This document shows positions 26,901-34,421 of a stretch of 37,207 nt of DNA, piece after piece; positions within the stretch are counted from its first letter, which is position 1, and the number at the start of each line of letters is the position of its first letter. Origin of the DNA: a virus; IMG/VR virus record IMGVR_UViG_3300034418_007420, positions 1 through 37,207 of that record. One strand, written 5' to 3'. The position numbers and the translations under genes were made by a program. Under the pieces are notes generated by a model, which was given only the letters and a program-made list of their open reading frames with translations, searched no databases and was not told the origin of the DNA.

Positions 26901-27030
26901 TTCTGTAACTTTAACTGCCAGAAATGATGGAGTTTCCGACAATAAGGAAACATTCTTTTTGCAAGTTAGAACTGGAAGTACTTCAGGAACAGTTGTAGCA
27001 ACCAGTTCACAAATTACAATTAGGGAGTAA
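23908..27030 (+). CDS. Multidomain adhesin: split LamG, Gly-rich insert, six-repeat propeller, Calx-beta-like
   Basis: The 1040-residue product starts LPSSGAISLSQIAGEFGG (3-20), a common N-terminus of marine phage tail proteins. Residues ~57-198 look like the first half of a LamG/concanavalin-like jelly roll (DGVDDYVNLSG, WNMIAATFSGG). The second half appears only at ~546-618 (NITLYHNAQKLINYSD, NVAIGRANAG, GEVAKALIYNRELTHAEIGQ). Between them lie ~345 residues dominated by polyglycine runs, with GTFTVPSGVTSISALVVGGG as seen in phage glycine-rich adhesins. Residues ~639-918 hold six propeller repeats, then a PTPPPSPAPAP linker and a Calx-beta-like domain (SADFTQNTTSGSFTI, DNKETFFLQV) to the end. 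It shows that the propeller is used in a virion-type adhesin. Confidence 0.85.
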   Translation: MTLPSSGAISLSQIAGEFGGKNPLELGEYRGQDNAPTTGAISFFNFYGTDGIPTSGLQYHYDGQISEHNDPSAGNVQDLGSSNYTGTLTNGAAYNTGDFGKVVLDGVDDYVNLSGYNGVTGTGARTSIVFFKLDASPPSAVQRLLTWGDPTAGTGKKWAMEINTSGQFNLGVGGAYRLATKTLTTNTWNMIAATFSGGSGAGTPSAIFNFLYVGTRVSGTGVPANTTVTAFNSSTGAITLSNNLTTTLSNTTLTFTNDYLIATGGSGGGGGGASGGSGGSSSGLERTAGGSGGNGGNSGSNSSYGGGGGGAAGYSGNGGNGNNGTSASGSSGSGGGGGGGGSTNGGGGVGIYGAGSSGSGSGGGSGGGSGNSSSSIDGGDGGAYGGGGGGVRGSASSSYIGGFGGYGVARFVWGSNSYPSNAANGISTQQTFTSSGTFTVPSGVTSISALVVGGGGGGGDNDPDKHDEPGAGGGGGGLAYGSWTVSAGQQYTVTVGTRGNRGNGDGSPGGSGGTTSIYRSETESVSGTTGTNTITAGSGAANDIPNITLYHNAQKLINYSDVAGAIDTSTGTNVAIGRANAGAAGNVDGEVAKALIYNRELTHAEIGQIYNAKCVALGLSQESISTETGGGSYFSPYPYGYFGGGAVVSRVERIDYSNDTATASPKGPLSSARGYLAATGNSSFGYFGGGTPGSLSTVDRIDYSNDTATASPKGPLSSTRYRLAATGNSYFGYFGGGQPGPRSTVDRIDYSNDTVTASPKGPLSVQRHLLAATGNSSFGYFGGGFPGPASRVDRIDYTSDTVTASPKGPLSTQRYALAATGNSSFGYFGGGYSPYFSRVDRIDYSNDTATASVKGPLSLARSGLAATGNSSFGYFGGGVYSSTVDRIDYSNDTATASVRGPLSYISYLSAASAEANGYSGPTPPPSPAPAPTYSITQTAIEIWETTNGPTQSTTFTITTANVANGTTLYWTCGGGNVSSADFTQNTTSGSFTINNNTGSVTLTARNDGVSDNKETFFLQVRTGSTSGTVVATSSQITIRE
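25822..26640 (+). repeat. Propeller repeat block within the adhesin, six copies
   Basis: Six repeats with loops AVVS, TPGSLS, QPGPRS, FPGPAS, YSPYFS and VYSS; three contain X-Pro-Gly. The core is the same at DNA level as in the region 1 propeller genes, despite 17-25 kb separation. Confidence 0.9.
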
Positions 27031-27042
27031 ATATCAATAATA

Positions 27043-27684
27043 ATGGAAAGAACTGTTGGAAGATTGTTATATCCTCGTGGTCCTGGAAAGGATCATTTTA
27101 GTTATGAGGAAAATAAAAGAAGGCAAAATATATCAGATAGAACCGCACTCAAAAGAGCAGGTTATAAAAGACACCCAAAAAGTTTATCCCAAATAAAATT
27201 TAAAAAAGGACACCATACATTTTCGGATTATCATTATACTAGAGTTATAATATATTCAGATTTATCTGATTATGTGACAAGAATTTTAAAAGTAAAAACT
27301 CCAATACAGGGTGGAGTTACACCTACTCGGAAAAGATCTCTTCATGCAAAGCAAGTAAAAAGAAAAGTTGGTGGAGATAGAACTGAAAGAAAGGTATATA
27401 ATTTAACAGTGAGGTTAAAAGAAGATGTAACTACCGCTGGTGTTTCTTTAATGACACTTGGCAGAAGTTTCCATAGAGAAATTTTTATTGGTTGTCCAGA
27501 AACAATGAAAATATACGATGTAAAACCAGGATATTTATTAACATCAAGACCAACTTCGCACTCAAGACTAAAACAATTTACAAAGTGTGGAGAAAATTAT
27601 GACTTGAGAATGAGAGATTATAAAATAACATCTAATGGGTGTTGGTTTATTGGAATAATATCAAAAATTCAAAGAGTAAAATAA
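27043..27684 (+). CDS. Hypothetical basic protein
   Basis: The 213-residue product is Lys/Arg-rich throughout (RRQNISDRTALKRAGYKRH, KRSLHAKQVKRKVGGDRTER) with alternating beta-like segments (VYNLTVRLKEDVTTAGVSLM, GYLLTSRPTSHSRLKQF). No enzymatic motif or transmembrane segment is visible. It lies 12 nt after the adhesin gene on the same strand, so late expression is likely. The high positive charge could mean nucleic-acid or lipopolysaccharide contact, but this is only a guess. Confidence 0.68.
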   Translation: MERTVGRLLYPRGPGKDHFSYEENKRRQNISDRTALKRAGYKRHPKSLSQIKFKKGHHTFSDYHYTRVIIYSDLSDYVTRILKVKTPIQGGVTPTRKRSLHAKQVKRKVGGDRTERKVYNLTVRLKEDVTTAGVSLMTLGRSFHREIFIGCPETMKIYDVKPGYLLTSRPTSHSRLKQFTKCGENYDLRMRDYKITSNGCWFIGIISKIQRVK

Positions 27685-27686
27685 AA

Positions 27687-27926
27687 ATGATAAACAGAAC
27701 ATATCTTATAATTCCCGCAGGAGAAGTATCAAAAGTTGATTTCTCTCAGATAGTGGAAAATTCAGACAATCTTCAATACTCTCCTGATGGACAATACACT
27801 GTTATAAAATGGGATTCTGATTCCCCAGAACCAGATTTTATTTCAAATATTGCAGGTTCTCATGGGCCATATAATCATGATCAAATGAAAGAAATTATCC
27901 GGATGTATTCTCATCTTTATGATTGA
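27687..27926 (+). CDS. Hypothetical small protein
   Basis: The ATG at 27687, 2 nt after the previous stop, is preferred over an upstream in-frame start inside the previous gene; the product is 79 residues. It begins INRTYLIIPAGEVSKVDFSQ and contains QYTVIKWDSDSPEPDF and MKEIIRMYSHLYD. It resembles small conserved T4-like cyanophage proteins, from memory only, with no known function. Its end overlaps by 10 bp the end of the convergent minus-strand cupin gene. Confidence 0.7.
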   Translation: MINRTYLIIPAGEVSKVDFSQIVENSDNLQYSPDGQYTVIKWDSDSPEPDFISNIAGSHGPYNHDQMKEIIRMYSHLYD

Positions 27927-28420
27927 TTTGATTCATATGCAGAAATATTTTCAACATGAAGTGGACCCATAGGATCTCCAACCCAATCATCTGCAACTGT
28001 CGATGGTTTAACACCATTCAACCATTCCTGCACTGAAAGAAATACTCCTCCTTGGTCTGAAGAATATCCACCATGCCATTGGTCATGACCAACATATATT
28101 GCTCTACCTATTAGATCGTTTCTATTTGGAGTTAAAAATACACTTCCAGAGTGCCTAAATGTTACTCCTCTTATTGCAACTTCAAAACTATCAACATTTG
28201 GGTGAGTGTGATCTGGAACAATAATATTTGGGCGCAAAATATAAAGTTGAACTTGGAATTGTCCTTCTCTATGAAGAGTGTATGCATGAGTTCCATCAAT
28301 AAAACTCACACTGTCTTCTGGAGATAACCATGGAGAAATCTTTAATTCATTAGTGACAAACTTAAGATATTTCTCAAGACCAGTCTTTGGTTCAAAATTC
28401 CAGGTGTCTATAATATGCAT
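27917..28420 (-). CDS. Cupin-fold protein
   Basis: The 167-residue product, and the only convincing minus-strand gene here, has a cupin-type metal site: IVPDHTHPNVDSFEVAIRG (92-110) gives H-x-H followed by Glu, near cupin motif 1, and YVGHDQWHGGY resembles the motif 2 His. Cupins include dioxygenases, isomerases and sugar-binding proteins, so the activity cannot be named. The family also includes jumonji and AspH-type hydroxylases, so relation to the nearby oxygenases is possible but not shown. It is transcribed divergently from the carbohydrate genes starting at 28488. Confidence 0.75.
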   Translation of the reverse strand: MHIIDTWNFEPKTGLEKYLKFVTNELKISPWLSPEDSVSFIDGTHAYTLHREGQFQVQLYILRPNIIVPDHTHPNVDSFEVAIRGVTFRHSGSVFLTPNRNDLIGRAIYVGHDQWHGGYSSDQGGVFLSVQEWLNGVKPSTVADDWVGDPMGPLHVENISAYESNQS

Positions 28421-28452
28421 ATTTTTTTTATTTTATGCATATTTAGTATCAC

Positions 28453-28460
28453 CATAAATA
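28453..28460 (+). promoter_or_regulatory. Late-promoter-like CATAAATA
   Basis: One mismatch from TATAAATA, 27 nt before the ATG at 28488, in the divergent spacer between the minus-strand cupin and the carbohydrate genes. The spacer also holds a direct repeat ATGCATATTT at 28415-28424 and 28435-28444. Confidence 0.45.
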
Positions 28461-28487
28461 GTCCAAATTAACACATTGACTTCGTGT

Positions 28488-29480
28488 ATGGATAACTTTG
28501 TCAAATTGGCACTTGAAAATGGTGGCAGTATTCACCCACTTATAATACCATCTAAAGATTTAAAGGGTCCAGCACTCACAAATCCTTCAGTATATTTGGA
28601 TGGTGATAAGGTTAGAGTAAACTTAAGAAATATTAATTATACTCTATACCATTCAGAAAAGAAAAAATATTCTCATCCTTGGGGTCCTTTGGTGTATATT
28701 CACCCAGAGAATGATATTCATTTGAGAACTAATAATATCATGTGCGAATTGGATGATAACATGAACATAACCAGGTATGATCATGTAGACACAAGCACAC
28801 TTGACAAAACTCCAATATGGGAATTTGTAGGTCTTGAGGACTGTAGAATTGTTAGGTGGGATGGCAAACTATACATTACAGGTGTTCGTAGAGATACTAC
28901 AACAAATGGACAAGGAAGAATGGAATTGTCCGAGTTGGATATAACACCAGAAGGTATAAAAGAAGTTTCAAGACACCGTGTACCCGTTCCTGGAGATGAT
29001 TTAGGTGACGAAAGTTCTTATTGCGAAAAGAACTGGATGCCTATTGAAGACTTGCCATATCATTATGTTAAGTGGACCAACGGAACTGAAGTTGTAAAAT
29101 ATAATATAGAAACTGGAAAGACTGAACAAGTAGCAATATCTCACTGGAGAGAACTTGGTTGTATTGCTTTGCGTGGTGGTTCTCAAGTAATTCCTTTTGG
29201 CGAATATAGATTCTGTCTTGTCCATGAAACATTTCTAAAGAGAAGTCTAGTAGATAGAAAAGACGCTACTTACAGACACAGATTTGTTGTGTGGGATAAA
29301 GACTGGAATATTGTAAAAGTATCCAGACAGTTTTCTTTTATGGAAGCAGAAATTGAGTTTGCTGTAGGAATGACTAGATATAAGAATGATTTACTTATAA
29401 CTTTCGGATTCCAAGACAATGGTGCATATCTTTTGAGAGTAAATAAAGAATTTATAAAGGAGTATATTACAAATGACTGA
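28488..29480 (+). CDS. GH130/GH43-like five-bladed propeller protein
   Basis: The ATG at 28488 (330 residues) is preferred over the upstream in-frame TTG. The sequence has the pattern of GH130/DUF377-type carbohydrate proteins: ALTNPSVYLDGDKVRVNLRN (29-48), GLEDCRIVRWDGKLYITG (115-132, in place of the usual EDPR), a CEKNWMPIEDLPYHYVKW segment near 183-200, GGSQVIPFGEYRFCLVHE, and YRHRFVVWDKDWNI. GH130 enzymes act as mannoside phosphorylases or hydrolases, but phage relatives often lie with glycosyltransferases and may only bind or transfer sugars. The gene overlaps the next glycosyltransferase by 8 nt. It is structurally unrelated to the kelch-like repeats of region 1. Confidence 0.75.
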   Translation: MDNFVKLALENGGSIHPLIIPSKDLKGPALTNPSVYLDGDKVRVNLRNINYTLYHSEKKKYSHPWGPLVYIHPENDIHLRTNNIMCELDDNMNITRYDHVDTSTLDKTPIWEFVGLEDCRIVRWDGKLYITGVRRDTTTNGQGRMELSELDITPEGIKEVSRHRVPVPGDDLGDESSYCEKNWMPIEDLPYHYVKWTNGTEVVKYNIETGKTEQVAISHWRELGCIALRGGSQVIPFGEYRFCLVHETFLKRSLVDRKDATYRHRFVVWDKDWNIVKVSRQFSFMEAEIEFAVGMTRYKNDLLITFGFQDNGAYLLRVNKEFIKEYITND

Positions 29481-30321
29481 TATGAAAGTTTCCATTATTT
29501 GTCCATGTAAAGATAGAGATGAACCATTACAGACTGCGATACATTCATGGATAGCACATGAAGAAGTATCTGAAATTATTATTACAGATTGGTCTTCAAA
29601 GAAGTCTCTTGACTACCTTACAAAGATTAGTGATAAGATCAAAATAATAACAGTGAAGGGTGAAGAATACTTCAACATGCAACAACCACTTAACTTAGCA
29701 TTGAGTGTTGCCACTGGAGATTACATTCTCAAAATGGATACTGATTATATTTTAAATACATACCCCGAGTTTAACTTTTTTAATGCTGTAAATTTGGAAG
29801 ATGATTCATATTTTTGTGGGGACTATATTACAGAAGATGTGAATGATAGATCTGTTGCTGATAGTCATTATGTAAAGTATTTGAGGGGTGTTTTATATGT
29901 AAAGAGAGAACACTTACTAAAAATAGGAGGATATAATGACAATTTTGGAGATTACTATGGAAATGATGATGGTGAAGTTAATCAAAGGTTGAGTCTTCTT
30001 GGTTTAAAGAGAAGGACTTTTGATTCGCAATGTCCATATTTTACAATGATTCATATGCCACACAAAAACAAGAGAAGATATGAAAACTTTAAAGCATTTA
30101 ACGTAGACAAGACGGAAGAAAACTTGATTAGGTCTCAACTATCAAATAACTGGAGTGGTGACCCTTTAGAATGGCAATTGGAATACATTTTAGCAAATAG
30201 GCATATTCATATAAATCAAACTCAACAAAATCCACAGTCTTATTATGTTGAACCTAAAACTAAATGGAAGACAACCAAAATAAGTGATCAAATGTTTTTT
30301 GCTGAAAAGATTGGAGGTTGA
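29473..30321 (+). CDS. GT2/GT7C-like glycosyltransferase
   Basis: The 282-residue product starts with MKVSIICPCKDR (4-15), the nucleotide-sugar-binding strand of GT-A enzymes. It has D89-T-D91 as DxD in YILKMDTDYIL, and a galactosyltransferase C-terminal type motif GGYNDNFGDYYGNDDGEVN (152-170), followed by H194/H197. The ATG is preceded by AAAGGAG about 10 nt upstream, within the previous gene. It transfers a hexose, donor unknown. It is likely translated with its neighbours and may act on glycans attached to virion adhesins or on host polysaccharide precursors. Confidence 0.85.
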   Translation: MTDMKVSIICPCKDRDEPLQTAIHSWIAHEEVSEIIITDWSSKKSLDYLTKISDKIKIITVKGEEYFNMQQPLNLALSVATGDYILKMDTDYILNTYPEFNFFNAVNLEDDSYFCGDYITEDVNDRSVADSHYVKYLRGVLYVKREHLLKIGGYNDNFGDYYGNDDGEVNQRLSLLGLKRRTFDSQCPYFTMIHMPHKNKRRYENFKAFNVDKTEENLIRSQLSNNWSGDPLEWQLEYILANRHIHINQTQQNPQSYYVEPKTKWKTTKISDQMFFAEKIGG

Positions 30322-30326
30322 GTTGA

Positions 30327-32408
30327 ATGTCTTTAATATCAGTTACAGAGTCTGTTAGGTCAAACAACTTAGATGTGAAAGGAGTTATTCATATCGGTGC
30401 TCATTATGGTGGATACGATGGAGAAGAGATAAAGGAATATGTTGACCTAGAAGCAAAAAGAATTGTATTGTTTGAACCATTAAAAGAAAACTTTAGAGTT
30501 TTATATAAAAACTCAGAAAAGTTTAATTTAAATAAAATAGAACTTCACAATGTTGCTTTGGGTAGTCATTGTGGTTTGATTGAAATGAATGTTTCTAGTA
30601 ATGATGGACAAAGTAGTTCTATATTAGATCCAACTATTCATTTAGATGCTCACCCAGAAGTTTCATTTTTGGGTAAAGAAGAAGTCGGCATAAAAACCTT
30701 GGACGAATATAATATCAATGACTGTAATGTCATGGTTATTGATGTTCAGGGATATGAGTTAGAAGTTTTTAAGGGAGCAGAAAAAACTTTAAAGAAAGTT
30801 GATTGTATTTTTTGCGAAGTTAATAATGAGGAACTATACAAAGGAACTCCAAGAGTTGAAGAAATAGATGAGTATTTAAGTCAATATAATTTTAAAAGAG
30901 TAGAGACGAAATGGTGGAATAATAATCTATGGGGAGATGCTCTTTACATTAAAGAAAAGAATAAACTAACAAACTTTCCATTAACTTTTTTTGTAAGTTT
31001 AAATGAAAGTGAAGATAGAAGAAAAAACTTATTAAATCAGTTTAAGGAATATAACTTTGATAAGTATGTCGGCATTTTATCTCCAAGGTTTAAAGACTGT
31101 AAAGATGAAGTTATTGGAGCATATGCATACACACTCAATGATGGAACTAAAGGTTGTTGTGTTTCTCATTTGAAAGCAATTTCTATTTGGTATAACAATA
31201 CAGATGAAGAAATTGCTTTCTTCTGTGAAGATGACTTATCTTTAGAAACTGTCAAATACTGGAACTTTACTTGGGAGGAGTTTATAGAAACTCTTCCTGA
31301 TGATGCTGAATGCGTTCAACTTCTTACTATTAGAGATGACTTTGATACATTTGAATTGAGAGATAGAAAGTGGAATGACTGGGGAGCAACAGCATACATT
31401 ATGACTAGAAAGTATGCTAAGAGGATACTTGATCATTATATCACAAAAGACTCAAAATACAAACTTGAAATACCAAACTCTGATGCTCAACCACTTGTAG
31501 AGAATATTCTTTTTACAAATATGGGTAAAGTTTATACCATTCCTTTATTTGTGGAAGAAAACAAGTTTCAGTCTACTTTTGATCCGGGTGATGATCTAGA
31601 TGTGAAAGGAGGTCAAAAGAATAATCATTATATTGCTAGTAAAACTGTATTGGACTATTGGAAAGGTAAAATGAAAAAATCAACTTTAGAGCAACTTTTA
31701 ACTGAATATGGGTTGGACACAGAAAATCCAGAGATAAACTTTAAAGTTGGTCTTGAATATGAAAGACTTGGACACAATGCTCCAGCACTCTCATTCTTCT
31801 TAAGAGCAGCAGAGAGAACTGAAGACGATCTTCTTGCTTATGAGTCTCTCATACATGGTTCAAACTGTTATGACAGGCAAGGAACTAGAGATACAACTGC
31901 TAAAGGACTTCTTCAACAAGCATTGTGTATTCTTCCCAATAGACCTGAAGCATACTATTTGATTAGTAGGTTTTCTGGTAGAAGAAACTGGTGGCAAGAC
32001 TGCTATATCTTTGCTGATCAAGCACTCAGAGTTTGTGACTTTGAGTGTGAACCATTATCAACTGATGTTGAATATGTTGGAAGATATTCTCTTATTTACT
32101 TAAAGGGAGTTGCTGCTTGGTGGTGGGAAAAGGTAGAAGAATCTAAAGAACTCTTATTGGATATACTCAATAACCATGAAATGAATGAAGAGTTTAAGAA
32201 TCTAACAATAAAGCAGTTAGAACTTATGGGATACAAAGCAGAGATAAAAACAACTCCAAGACTAAGTATTCCCTTGAAGAATGGCATTGAAAGTTTAAGT
32301 AAGATTCTTAAGAGTATAGATTGTTCTATTGAAGACTTGAATATTGATGATGGTGGATATAAGGAACTATCAGAGTATTTGAATGAACTAAGTATAACTC
32401 AAAACTGA
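30327..32408 (+). CDS. FkbM methyltransferase - GT25-like glycosyltransferase - TPR fusion
   Basis: The 693-residue product has three parts. Residues ~10-210 are an FkbM-type SAM methyltransferase: VIHIGAHYGGYDGEE (20-34), IVLFEPLKENF, VMVIDVQGYELEVFKG (135-150). Residues ~217-440 resemble GT25 family enzymes: FFVSLNESEDRRKNL, GCCVSHLKAI (276-285), FFCEDD (298-303) and WGATAYIMTRKYAKRIL. Residues ~455-600 are TPR-like helical repeats (GLEYERLGHNAPALSFFLRA, LPNRPEAYYLISRF). GT25 includes LPS galactosyltransferases and collagen hydroxylysine galactosyltransferases. The protein could add a sugar and O-methylate it, with TPRs holding the target. GGAGG lies ~9 nt before the ATG. It is the last gene of the late block. 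Confidence 0.85.
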   Translation: MSLISVTESVRSNNLDVKGVIHIGAHYGGYDGEEIKEYVDLEAKRIVLFEPLKENFRVLYKNSEKFNLNKIELHNVALGSHCGLIEMNVSSNDGQSSSILDPTIHLDAHPEVSFLGKEEVGIKTLDEYNINDCNVMVIDVQGYELEVFKGAEKTLKKVDCIFCEVNNEELYKGTPRVEEIDEYLSQYNFKRVETKWWNNNLWGDALYIKEKNKLTNFPLTFFVSLNESEDRRKNLLNQFKEYNFDKYVGILSPRFKDCKDEVIGAYAYTLNDGTKGCCVSHLKAISIWYNNTDEEIAFFCEDDLSLETVKYWNFTWEEFIETLPDDAECVQLLTIRDDFDTFELRDRKWNDWGATAYIMTRKYAKRILDHYITKDSKYKLEIPNSDAQPLVENILFTNMGKVYTIPLFVEENKFQSTFDPGDDLDVKGGQKNNHYIASKTVLDYWKGKMKKSTLEQLLTEYGLDTENPEINFKVGLEYERLGHNAPALSFFLRAAERTEDDLLAYESLIHGSNCYDRQGTRDTTAKGLLQQALCILPNRPEAYYLISRFSGRRNWWQDCYIFADQALRVCDFECEPLSTDVEYVGRYSLIYLKGVAAWWWEKVEESKELLLDILNNHEMNEEFKNLTIKQLELMGYKAEIKTTPRLSIPLKNGIESLSKILKSIDCSIEDLNIDDGGYKELSEYLNELSITQN

Positions 32409-32412
32409 CCCC

Positions 32413-32441
32413 TTGACAAGTCACTGGATTGTCTGTAGAAT
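32413..32441 (+). promoter_or_regulatory. Sigma-70-type promoter
   Basis: TTGACA (32413-32418), 17-bp spacer, TAGAAT (32436-32441): a near-consensus host-type promoter starting five bases after the last late gene. It marks the change to the small-gene region. The following leader to the ATG at 32509 has no gene. Confidence 0.75.
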
Positions 32442-32508
32442 ACCTTTGTCAGGGTTGATGGGACATCTATGAGCTCTGATAAACACTTAAAGATCTTTTG
32501 AAATTTTT

Positions 32509-32709
32509 ATGAAAACCAAACGTAAGTTTGTAAATGCCTTTCCTAAGAGTTCTAGTGCAAAGAATTACTTTGACCATAGAATGAGTTCTCTTCATGGTAT
32601 GGAAGTTATGGAAGAAACTGATGACCAGTTCTATTTGGTTTCAATCAATCAAAGATGTGGTTTTTGGTGTGGTAAGAAAGGAAATGATCACTGGAAGATT
32701 ACAAAGTAA
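32509..32709 (+). CDS. Hypothetical small protein
   Basis: The 66-residue product is basic at the N-terminus (MKTKRKFVNAFPKSSSAKNYF), then LHGMEVMEETDDQFYLVSI and RCGFWCGKKGNDHWKITK. Two Cys (CGFWC) could form a small metal or disulfide site. It is the first gene after the sigma-70 promoter, so early or middle expression is expected. Function unknown. Confidence 0.7.
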   Translation: MKTKRKFVNAFPKSSSAKNYFDHRMSSLHGMEVMEETDDQFYLVSINQRCGFWCGKKGNDHWKITK

Positions 32710-32742
32710 TCATAGATAGTATTATAGTATGGTAAGTATGCC

Positions 32743-32910
32743 ATGTTCACTTTAATTGCTGTTGCAGTTATTTCATGCTCTGATGCTAATGCTATTATAA
32801 GGAGAGTTTATAATAACAGTTATCTTAATGATACTGAAAAGAAGGAATTAGTTGACACTGTTCTTTCTGCGACTTCTCCTGACTGTTCTATTTCACAAAA
32901 AACAAAATGA
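32743..32910 (+). CDS. Small putative exported or lipid-anchored protein
   Basis: The 55-residue product starts MFTLIAVAVISCSDANA, a short hydrophobic stretch with a lipobox-like V-I-S-C at residues 9-12, then a polar tail with a second Cys at 49. It lacks the usual basic N-region, so export is uncertain. Its TGA overlaps the next ATG (ATGA). Confidence 0.6.
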   Translation: MFTLIAVAVISCSDANAIIRRVYNNSYLNDTEKKELVDTVLSATSPDCSISQKTK

Positions 32911-33101
32911 AAGACCAAAACCGCATTACAGAACCAGAGTCTAAAGAAATTAAATGGAACAGAGGTTTAGACTTGTTTATTGAGTCTGTATATAAACCAG
33001 ATTCAGAACTTCGTCAATGTGCTCACAATCAGATGTGCTATAATGAGTTAATGGAAATTCGTTCTATTGTTCTAGAAAATCTTAAAACCTTGAGGAAATG
33101 A
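32907..33101 (+). CDS. Hypothetical small protein
   Basis: The 64-residue product (KWNRGLDLFIESVYKPDSEL, then an MEIRSIVLENLKTLRK helix) is likely helical. It overlaps both neighbours by 4 nt (ATGA junctions), which supports it as a real, translationally coupled gene. Function unknown. Confidence 0.7.
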   Translation: MKDQNRITEPESKEIKWNRGLDLFIESVYKPDSELRQCAHNQMCYNELMEIRSIVLENLKTLRK

Positions 33102-33265
33102 CTGAAAGAACACATAAATGGAGAGAAATCTTCAGTGAAATTACAGCAGACAATGGATACTATGAGTTTGGTAAAGTCAACTTTTACAATCTCACTTCGC
33201 TAATCGAAGATCTTTATGTTAAAATTGAAGAACTTGAGGAGAAACTCAATGACAAAGGAAATTGA
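33098..33265 (+). CDS. Hypothetical small protein
   Basis: The 55-residue product begins MTERTHKWREIFSEITADNG and ends in a charged helix EDLYVKIEELEEKLNDKGN. It overlaps the previous gene by 4 nt and the next by 17 nt. Unrecognised. Confidence 0.65.
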   Translation: MTERTHKWREIFSEITADNGYYEFGKVNFYNLTSLIEDLYVKIEELEEKLNDKGN

Positions 33266-33686
33266 CCCACAAAAAGTTGACTTGCATCATCAATATATTA
33301 AAGGTCGTCTCGCTGATATAGTTGGAGAGTATCTTGATGATGATAACTATTCTTGTTTGACATTTATTAATGATCTGAATAACGCTGTAAAAGAATGGGA
33401 AAAATACCATAAAAAGAAGCATGATAAGGCATCAGCAGTTTTGGCATTTATTGCTGGACCTTCTGATAATTTAACGGGAGGTATTACTTGTTCTGATAGT
33501 AGCATCATTCACTTCAATTATACTGAAGAAGAACTGAATGCAATGTGCGACAAAGCAGAATCGGACCAAGAAAAAGAAAGGTGTCAAGATTATAATCTGC
33601 GTGAAGCAGAATATTATAATCAACGTGCTAAACTTGACATTGCGTCTACCAAGAAAGATTGGGATGATTTTTGGGAGCACAAATGA
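33249..33686 (+). CDS. Hypothetical protein
   Basis: The start at 33249 is chosen because GAGGAG lies about 7 nt upstream; an earlier in-frame ATG at 33216 lacks this. The 145-residue product has LADIVGEYLDDDNYSCLTFI, a Lys-rich helix EWEKYHKKKHDKAS, and a tail of charged residues ending KKDWDDFWEHK. No domain is recognised. Its TGA overlaps the next ATG. Confidence 0.7.
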   Translation: MTKEIDPQKVDLHHQYIKGRLADIVGEYLDDDNYSCLTFINDLNNAVKEWEKYHKKKHDKASAVLAFIAGPSDNLTGGITCSDSSIIHFNYTEEELNAMCDKAESDQEKERCQDYNLREAEYYNQRAKLDIASTKKDWDDFWEHK

Positions 33687-33913
33687 AGGAAGTTAATTTG
33701 TTTCCTTATGAAACCTTTGGGATTCGATTGGAGCACAAAGATGACGGTAAAGTCTGTTGGTTTTCTTGTCAGGAACACCTTGACAAGTACATAGACAGAC
33801 ATAAACTTAAACCCAAAGAAGTCAAACTTGATTATAAGAATGACAAGCAAGTTAAAAAAGTTAAAGTCAACAAAACGGTCCTAAACTCCAAACCAAAATG
33901 TCTGAAGAAATGA
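33683..33913 (+). CDS. Hypothetical small basic protein
   Basis: Start at the ATG overlapping the previous stop (ATGA), not the upstream TTG. The 76-residue product has a folded first half (LFPYETFGIRLEHKDDGKVC, WFSCQEHLDKYIDRHK) and a very Lys-rich tail, suggesting nucleic-acid contact. Unrecognised. Confidence 0.65.
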   Translation: MKEVNLFPYETFGIRLEHKDDGKVCWFSCQEHLDKYIDRHKLKPKEVKLDYKNDKQVKKVKVNKTVLNSKPKCLKK

Positions 33914-34053
33914 AACTTCACTTGGCACTTGTTCAAATTGACAACCTGTCACATTTATTTGAAGGAAATGAATTTGAACAGTTTCTACACAACAAACTTG
34001 TAAGTGTAGAAGTAGAAGTTAAACGTCAACTCTCAAAATACCAAAATGCCTGA
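33898..34053 (+). CDS. Hypothetical small protein
   Basis: The 51-residue product (EMKLHLALVQIDNLSHLFEG, HNKLVSVEVEVKRQLSKY) is helical. It overlaps the previous gene by 16 nt and the next by 8 nt. It looks like a conserved small cyanophage gene, from memory only. Confidence 0.65.
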   Translation: MSEEMKLHLALVQIDNLSHLFEGNEFEQFLHNKLVSVEVEVKRQLSKYQNA

Positions 34054-34261
34054 AGAAAAACAATTTTATGATGATGGTGCTTTCTATGTGGAGCAGTCAC
34101 GTTGGAAAATGTGGAACTCCTACGATAAAGACGGAAAATGTATCCTCACATCACTTACTGAAGAGCATTGCGTAAGAGCAACAAGATTCTATCTGAAAGG
34201 TGTTCAAGAAGGTTGGGGAGATTCAGTTACTCATGAAGGAACTGTTGGCGGAAAACTCTAA
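34046..34261 (+). CDS. Hypothetical small protein
   Basis: The 71-residue product (KQFYDDGAFYVEQSRWKMWN, EEHCVRATRFYLKGVQEG) is not recognised. It ends just before a TATAAT box that may serve the next gene. Confidence 0.68.
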   Translation: MPEEKQFYDDGAFYVEQSRWKMWNSYDKDGKCILTSLTEEHCVRATRFYLKGVQEGWGDSVTHEGTVGGKL

Positions 34262-34274
34262 CTTATGGTATAAT
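34245..34274 (+). promoter_or_regulatory. Possible sigma-70-type promoter
   Basis: TTGGCG (34245-34250), 18-bp spacer, perfect TATAAT (34269-34274), 21 nt before the ATG at 34296. The -35 box is only fair. Confidence 0.5.
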
Positions 34275-34295
34275 AATAACAATTACTAAAGAATT

Positions 34296-34421
34296 ATGGC
34301 AACTCGTACATTTGTAAGCACCAAAGGTGATAGTTGGGAATGGGAAGAAACCCCAGAAAGTATCAAGGCACTTGAAATCTACTGGCAAATTGTAGAAGAA
34401 AATAAAAAGAATGCTGGTTGA
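34296..34421 (+). CDS. Hypothetical very small protein
   Basis: The 41-residue product (TRTFVSTKGDSWEWEETPES, IKALEIYWQIVEENKKNAG) is rich in Trp and Glu. It overlaps the next gene by 11 nt. Confidence 0.58.
   Translation: MATRTFVSTKGDSWEWEETPESIKALEIYWQIVEENKKNAG

Noticed and set aside
32413-32480. Rho-independent terminator after the FkbM fusion gene
   Set aside because: Only a bulged stem (CCC-TGACAA with TTGTCA-GGG) with a loop of about 30 nt and no T-run is present; the site is better explained as a sigma-70 promoter.
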